From Candidatus Stahliibacteriota bacterium (GTDB lineage: Bacteria; Hydrothermota; Tepidihabitantia; B3-TA06), in NCBI GenBank assembly GCA_030670165.1, contig DAOVCF010000003.1, forward strand, positions 1 through 34,860: DNA of 34,860 bases. The letters are read 5' to 3'. Positions 31,942 to 34,860 of this stretch are shown piece after piece (the stretch's first letter is position 1; each line of letters opens with the position of its first letter). Position numbers and translations under genes: made by a program. The notes under the pieces were generated by a model. The model ran no database searches. It was given only the letters and a program-made list of their open reading frames with translations, and was not told the DNA's origin.

Positions 31942-32763
31942 GTGGCAGAGATACTCTGGTTGGAGCCTACCCGAGAGACTAACCTGCCTCCTACCAGTAT
32001 CTTCTTTGCTTCGGGTAGATTTGTTCTTTCCACCTTTGTGCTTGGTGATCTCGATGTTGATAGACGAAGTAAAGCCTACCGGAGGATTGTTGAGGTTATC
32101 ATTGAGCGATCCCAAGAGCTCGCTTTGGGTGATGTCAGGGTGAAGCACTCCAGGTTGTCCAGCGAGATAGTAGGTTCAGTCTTTCCCCCCTATTCTTTTC
32201 CTAAACCACCGAACGATCTTTCACCCGCAACATCCTTTCCAGATATTATTGCGGAACAGGAATTACTCCATGGGAAGCTGGAGAAGGCCGATAAACTCAA
32301 GCTTATCTTCCAGGCGGTCTACGGCGGTGAGCATCTGCTTCCCGATCCTGAAGCGGCGTGGAAGTGCCTAGAGAACGAATGGGATTCCATAGAACCGGAA
32401 AGTAAGGCAGGAAAGAGGCGTGTTACGGGTACGGGTGTTATGGGTGTTATGGGTACGGGTGAGCCGCTTGCCGAGCGAATCTCGCCTGAAGGTGATCTTT
32501 ACCGAATCAATCTGAGGCCTGCGAAGGAACTTGGGGTTGATCTAAGGGAGTTTTTTGAGGCGGTGAAGCGGTCGGCAGAGGTCGTTACCGCGGATCGCGC
32601 AAGGAGTGAGGCTCGCATACTACCCCAGTCCCGGTCGGTTGGAATAGAGCCGGATATGGTTCCCAAGGGGCCTTTTCACCACTCGAAATCCTATAGAGAG
32701 AGGGTTTCGCCTGCCTACCGTCTGATTCATGCGGCCGAGATCGGGGGTCTTTTGATTAAATGA
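31942..32763 (+). CDS. Uncharacterised conserved protein, start uncertain
   Basis: The C-terminal 170 residues resemble a widespread uncharacterised family: LKLIFQAVYGGEHLLPDPEAAWKCLENEW, YRINLRPAKELGVD, and FHHSKSYRERVSPAYRLIHAAE near the end. No function is known to me. Relatives, as I remember them, begin shortly before the LIFQAVYGGEHL motif, but no ATG, GTG or TTG lies in frame between 32158 and that motif, so the true start could be GTG 31942 (taken here, 5 bp after the protease stop), GTG 32140 or TTG 32155. The first 100 residues are unlike the rest in composition. An in-frame nonamer-type repeat (32420-32456) encodes VTGTGVMGVMGTG between the two conserved parts. Confidence 0.65.
   Translation: MAEILWLEPTRETNLPPTSIFFASGRFVLSTFVLGDLDVDRRSKAYRRIVEVIIERSQELALGDVRVKHSRLSSEIVGSVFPPYSFPKPPNDLSPATSFPDIIAEQELLHGKLEKADKLKLIFQAVYGGEHLLPDPEAAWKCLENEWDSIEPESKAGKRRVTGTGVMGVMGTGEPLAERISPEGDLYRINLRPAKELGVDLREFFEAVKRSAEVVTADRARSEARILPQSRSVGIEPDMVPKGPFHHSKSYRERVSPAYRLIHAAEIGGLLIK
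32420..32456. repeat. Degenerate nonamer/hexamer tandem repeat inside a coding region
   Basis: Units GTGTTACGG, GTACGG, GTGTTATGG, GTGTTATGG and GTACGG follow each other in frame. The nonamers are the reverse complement of the CGTAACACC-type unit found at 16693 and 33147; the hexamers lack the GTT portion. Confidence 0.85.
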
Positions 32764-32791
32764 TTGACAAGCGGGAGTTGTTTACTATAGT
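32764..32791 (+). promoter_or_regulatory. Cupin gene promoter with 12-nt leader
   Basis: TTGACA (32764-32769), 16 bp, TATAGT (32786-32791). The predicted start near 32798 coincides with the first bases of AAGGAGG (32799-32805), which is 4 bp before ATG at 32810, so the mRNA would begin with its ribosome-binding site. Confidence 0.78.
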
Positions 32792-32809
32792 GAGCAAGAA
32801 GGAGGATAG

Positions 32810-33151
32810 ATGCTCGTTCGTCACTTTACCGAGGTAAAACAGGACAAGGTAGATACTGAGGGTGCGAAGGGTGTAAAGATCCGCTGGCTTATATCCAAGA
32901 ATGAAGGGGCACCGACCTTCGCCATGCGTGAGTTTGAGGTTGAACCTGGCGGTTACACCCCTTACCATTCCCACGACTGGGAGCACGAGGTGTTTATCCT
33001 TGAAGGCGAAGGTGTAGCGGTTGGTGCCGACGGTGAAACCTCTATCAAACCTGGCATGGTGGTTTTCGTGCCCGGCGGCCAGATGCACAACTTCCGCAAC
33101 ACAGGTACCCAGACGTTACGTTTTCTATGTCTTGTTCCGCATAACCCGTAA
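32810..33151 (+). CDS. Small single-domain cupin protein
   Basis: A 113-residue cupin. Motif 1 is GGYTPYHSHDWEHEVFILEG (His53, His55, with Glu60 or His59 completing the metal site) and motif 2 is PGGQMHNFRNTG (His93), so it should bind a divalent metal. Such proteins include sugar isomerases, dioxygenases and small-molecule sensors; nothing here selects one. The TAA stop is formed inside the first unit of the nonamer repeat at 33147-33173, which may have altered the original C-terminus. It is driven by its own promoter. Confidence 0.88.
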   Translation: MLVRHFTEVKQDKVDTEGAKGVKIRWLISKNEGAPTFAMREFEVEPGGYTPYHSHDWEHEVFILEGEGVAVGADGETSIKPGMVVFVPGGQMHNFRNTGTQTLRFLCLVPHNP

Positions 33152-33173
33152 CACCCGTGACACCCGTAACACG
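33147..33173. repeat. Three-copy nonamer repeat at the 3' end of the cupin gene
   Basis: CGTAACACC, CGTGACACC and CGTAACACG. The first unit provides the cupin stop codon (TAA). Same unit as 16693-16719. Confidence 0.9.
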
Positions 33174-33249
33174 CCAACACGTTACTTCAACGTGGTGGCA
33201 GGTTGTGAGTTTTAAGAACCTTGTAAGGATCAAACAAGGAGGAGATATT

Positions 33250-33552
33250 ATGAATCAATCCCTCGAAGATTCCTTAGTAGAGTTTTTCAGACATACAAAC
33301 GTTTCTTGTGCAATTTTAAAGACCCTTTGCGAATTCAAGGAGCCTGTTAAGTTCGATCAACTGGTGGATAGGGTAGGTTCAGTCATGACCGACCGCATCC
33401 CGGATTACGCGATTGAAGGAGCGGTTCGGGCGGCTTTAAAGCTTCTGAAAACCACGGGATGGGTTCACAAGTCCGACGACGGGTTTAGCCTGACCGATTT
33501 AGGGCGCGACCTGGCATCAAGGATCACGGAGTGTAAACCGAGAGGGTTTTAG
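33250..33552 (+). CDS. Small winged-helix-like protein
   Basis: A 100-residue soluble protein. The predicted pattern of three helices and a hairpin (CAILKTLCEFKEPVKFDQLVDRVG..., YAIEGAVRAALKLLKTTGWVHKSDDGFSLTDLGRDLASRI) resembles a winged helix-turn-helix domain, with a wing-like GFSLTDLGRDLA as in MarR- or PadR-type folds. It may be a transcription regulator; the family cannot be named. ATG at 33250 is chosen because AAGGAGGAGATATT directly precedes it; an upstream in-frame ATG at 33157 would begin inside the nonamer repeat. It lies 98 bp after the cupin and may be cotranscribed with it. Confidence 0.75.
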   Translation: MNQSLEDSLVEFFRHTNVSCAILKTLCEFKEPVKFDQLVDRVGSVMTDRIPDYAIEGAVRAALKLLKTTGWVHKSDDGFSLTDLGRDLASRITECKPRGF

Positions 33553-33667
33553 CATTAGAAGTCTTGAGGTGTAACGTATCCTTAATCCGTAGGGGTCGAC
33601 GTTGGCGTTTTGGACGCCCGCTTCGCCTCAGATCGGCCCACAATCTTATTATTGAATCGAGGACTTA

Positions 33668-34860
33668 TCAACTCGGTCGGGTTCCCTTCTTGAGAATCTC
33701 CTTGTCTATCTTTAGTTTAAGTTCACTGATCCGGTCGCGGTAGATGACTGCTTTCTCGAAGTCCAACTGATCAGCCGCCTCCTTCATCTCCTCCTGTAAC
33801 CTGGCGATCGTCGCCAGACGCTCCTCCTCGTCTTTTGGCTCGTGACCAAGATCAATCTCTTCTATCTTCCTGGCGTCGGCGACCCCGGTGGTGGCCATTA
33901 CCTGCTGGATGGATTTTTTTATGGTCTGCGGGGTTATCCCATGGTCGGTGTTGTATCGGATCTGTTTTTTTCGGCGCCGCTCCGACTCTTGCATGGCCGC
34001 CCGCATGGAGTTTGTTATCCTGTCTGCGTAAAGGAGCACCAGACCTTCCACGTTTCGCGCGGCCCGGCCCGAGGTTTGAATCAGCGACCGTGTATCGCGC
34101 AGGAACCCTTCCTTGTCCGCGTCCAGGATCGCTACAAGCGAGACCTCGGGTAGATCAAGTCCTTCCCTTAAAAGATTTATCCCCACCAGCACGTCGAACT
34201 CGCCTAATCGCAGACCGCGTAACAATTCCACCCTCTCAAGCGCGTTGATCTCCGAGTGCATGTAGTGCACCTTAAGCCCCATCTCGGCAAGGTAGGTGGC
34301 GAGGTCTTCGGCCATCCGCTTGGTCAGGGTTGTAACCAGGGTACGCTCCCCCCGCTCAACGCGCACGCGTATCTCCTCTATGAGATCATCCACCTGATTG
34401 GCGGTTGGCCGGATTATCATCGGCGGATCAACCAGACCGGTTGGACGTACCACAAGATCGATTATCCTGTCCTTAGAGTTGATGAGTTCGTAGGCTCCAG
34501 GAGTTGCCGAGGTGTAGATGCGCTGACCGACCAGCGACTCGAACTCGGCGAACTTCAAGGGCCGGTTGTCAAGCGCCGATGGCAGTCTGAACCCGTGATC
34601 CACCAGGTTCTGTTTGCGAAAGCGATCGCCCTTGTACATCCCGTCCACCTGAGGCACGCCTACGTGCGATTCGTCCATGATGGTCAAAAAATCCTTGGGA
34701 AAGTAGTCCAGAAGACACCAGGGTCTGGATCCAGCCGCTCTGCCTGAAAGATGCCTGGAGTAATTCTCGATACCCGGGCAATAGCCTACCTCCCTGAGCA
34801 TCTCGATGTCGTAGCGGGTTCTGGTTTTCAGTCTCTGCGCTTCAAGGAGCTTTCCCTGGC
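33668..34860 (-). CDS. uvrB: Excinuclease ABC subunit B, 3' part only
   Basis: The C-terminal 397 or so residues of UvrB; the 5' part lies beyond the window end. The frame is open to base 34860, where the residues ([34 protein letters not shown]) are already typical UvrB. Seen next: [19 protein letters not shown], the helicase motifs [55 protein letters not shown] and QTSGRAARN, then the C-terminal UVR domain ([19 protein letters not shown]), which contacts UvrC. It is loaded onto damage by UvrA (2260-5067). The 115 bp between it and the convergent 33552 gene hold only a weak GGCGT/ACGCC stem. Confidence 0.97.
   Translation of the reverse strand, partial: QGKLLEAQRLKTRTRYDIEMLREVGYCPGIENYSRHLSGRAAGSRPWCLLDYFPKDFLTIMDESHVGVPQVDGMYKGDRFRKQNLVDHGFRLPSALDNRPLKFAEFESLVGQRIYTSATPGAYELINSKDRIIDLVVRPTGLVDPPMIIRPTANQVDDLIEEIRVRVERGERTLVTTLTKRMAEDLATYLAEMGLKVHYMHSEINALERVELLRGLRLGEFDVLVGINLLREGLDLPEVSLVAILDADKEGFLRDTRSLIQTSGRAARNVEGLVLLYADRITNSMRAAMQESERRRKKQIRYNTDHGITPQTIKKSIQQVMATTGVADARKIEEIDLGHEPKDEEERLATIARLQEEMKEAADQLDFEKAVIYRDRISELKLKIDKEILKKGTRPS

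Noticed and set aside
31921-32148. Minus-strand frame opposite the start of the unknown gene
   Set aside because: No ribosome-binding site or promoter, and it overlaps the end of the protease gene; nothing supports it over the plus-strand frame.
33157-33249. Longer start for the winged-helix-like protein
   Set aside because: The upstream ATG lies in the nonamer repeat without a ribosome-binding site, while ATG 33250 has AAGGAGG.

Overview
The window reads like a chromosomal segment of an uncultured, didermic, mesophilic-to-thermophilic bacterium with about 50% GC. The best guess is a WOR-3/Stahlbacteria, TA06 or Hydrothermae-like candidate phylum. This is inferred from secreted proteins with C-terminal (T9SS type A/FlgD-like) sorting domains, a PorU/gingipain-type protease, an Omp85-type barrel fused to a metalloprotease, and the mix of housekeeping genes. 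No rRNA is present to settle the taxonomy.

Layout. 1-6374 (minus strand): a small secreted protein, then a uvrA-cca pair (4-bp overlap), then a secreted protein made of five exact 156-bp repeats and a sorting domain. 6494-9941 (plus): a translationally coupled ybbR-like / tsaD / recJ-like operon. 10054-16429 (minus): a long operon running mazG-like, then four coupled membrane-protein genes of unknown function, then phosphomannomutase/phosphoglucomutase, then efp. 16622-18043 (minus): a second repeat-plus-sorting-domain secreted protein, paralogous to the first. 18256-18476: tRNA-Thr(UGU) and tRNA-Tyr(GUA), both without encoded CCA. 18600-19500: a degenerate IS30-family remnant flanked by a heptamer repeat array and hairpins. 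19534-27975 (plus): a CaCA-family cation exchanger, then a compact operon of glmS, a metalloprotease/propeller/Omp85 fusion, a lipoprotein whose C-terminal half looks like the SecD periplasmic domain, and a GT2 glycosyltransferase. 28110-33552 (plus): a giant PorU-like protease with sorting domain, an uncharacterised protein, a cupin and a small winged-helix-like protein. 33668-34860 (minus): the 3' part of uvrB, cut by the window edge.

How it works together. Nucleotide-excision repair (uvrA, uvrB), tRNA maturation (cca, tsaD, with tRNAs lacking CCA), translation (efp with Arg at the tip of domain I), sugar activation (glmS, pgm/pmm) and surface protein handling (sorting-domain proteins plus a PorU-like sortase candidate) are all here. 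The most system-like unknowns are the four-gene membrane operon (12043-16111) and the glmS-downstream envelope operon (22485-27975).

Regulatory style. Eleven promoters with TTGACN - 16/17 bp - TATAAT-like boxes can be read. Several sit so close to the start codon (mazG, glmS, ybbR, uvrA) that the mRNAs should be leaderless or nearly so, while other genes have strong AAGGAGG sites. Clear T-tract terminators are essentially absent. A nonamer tandem repeat (unit CGTAACACC) appears at three places, twice inside genes and once supplying a stop codon.
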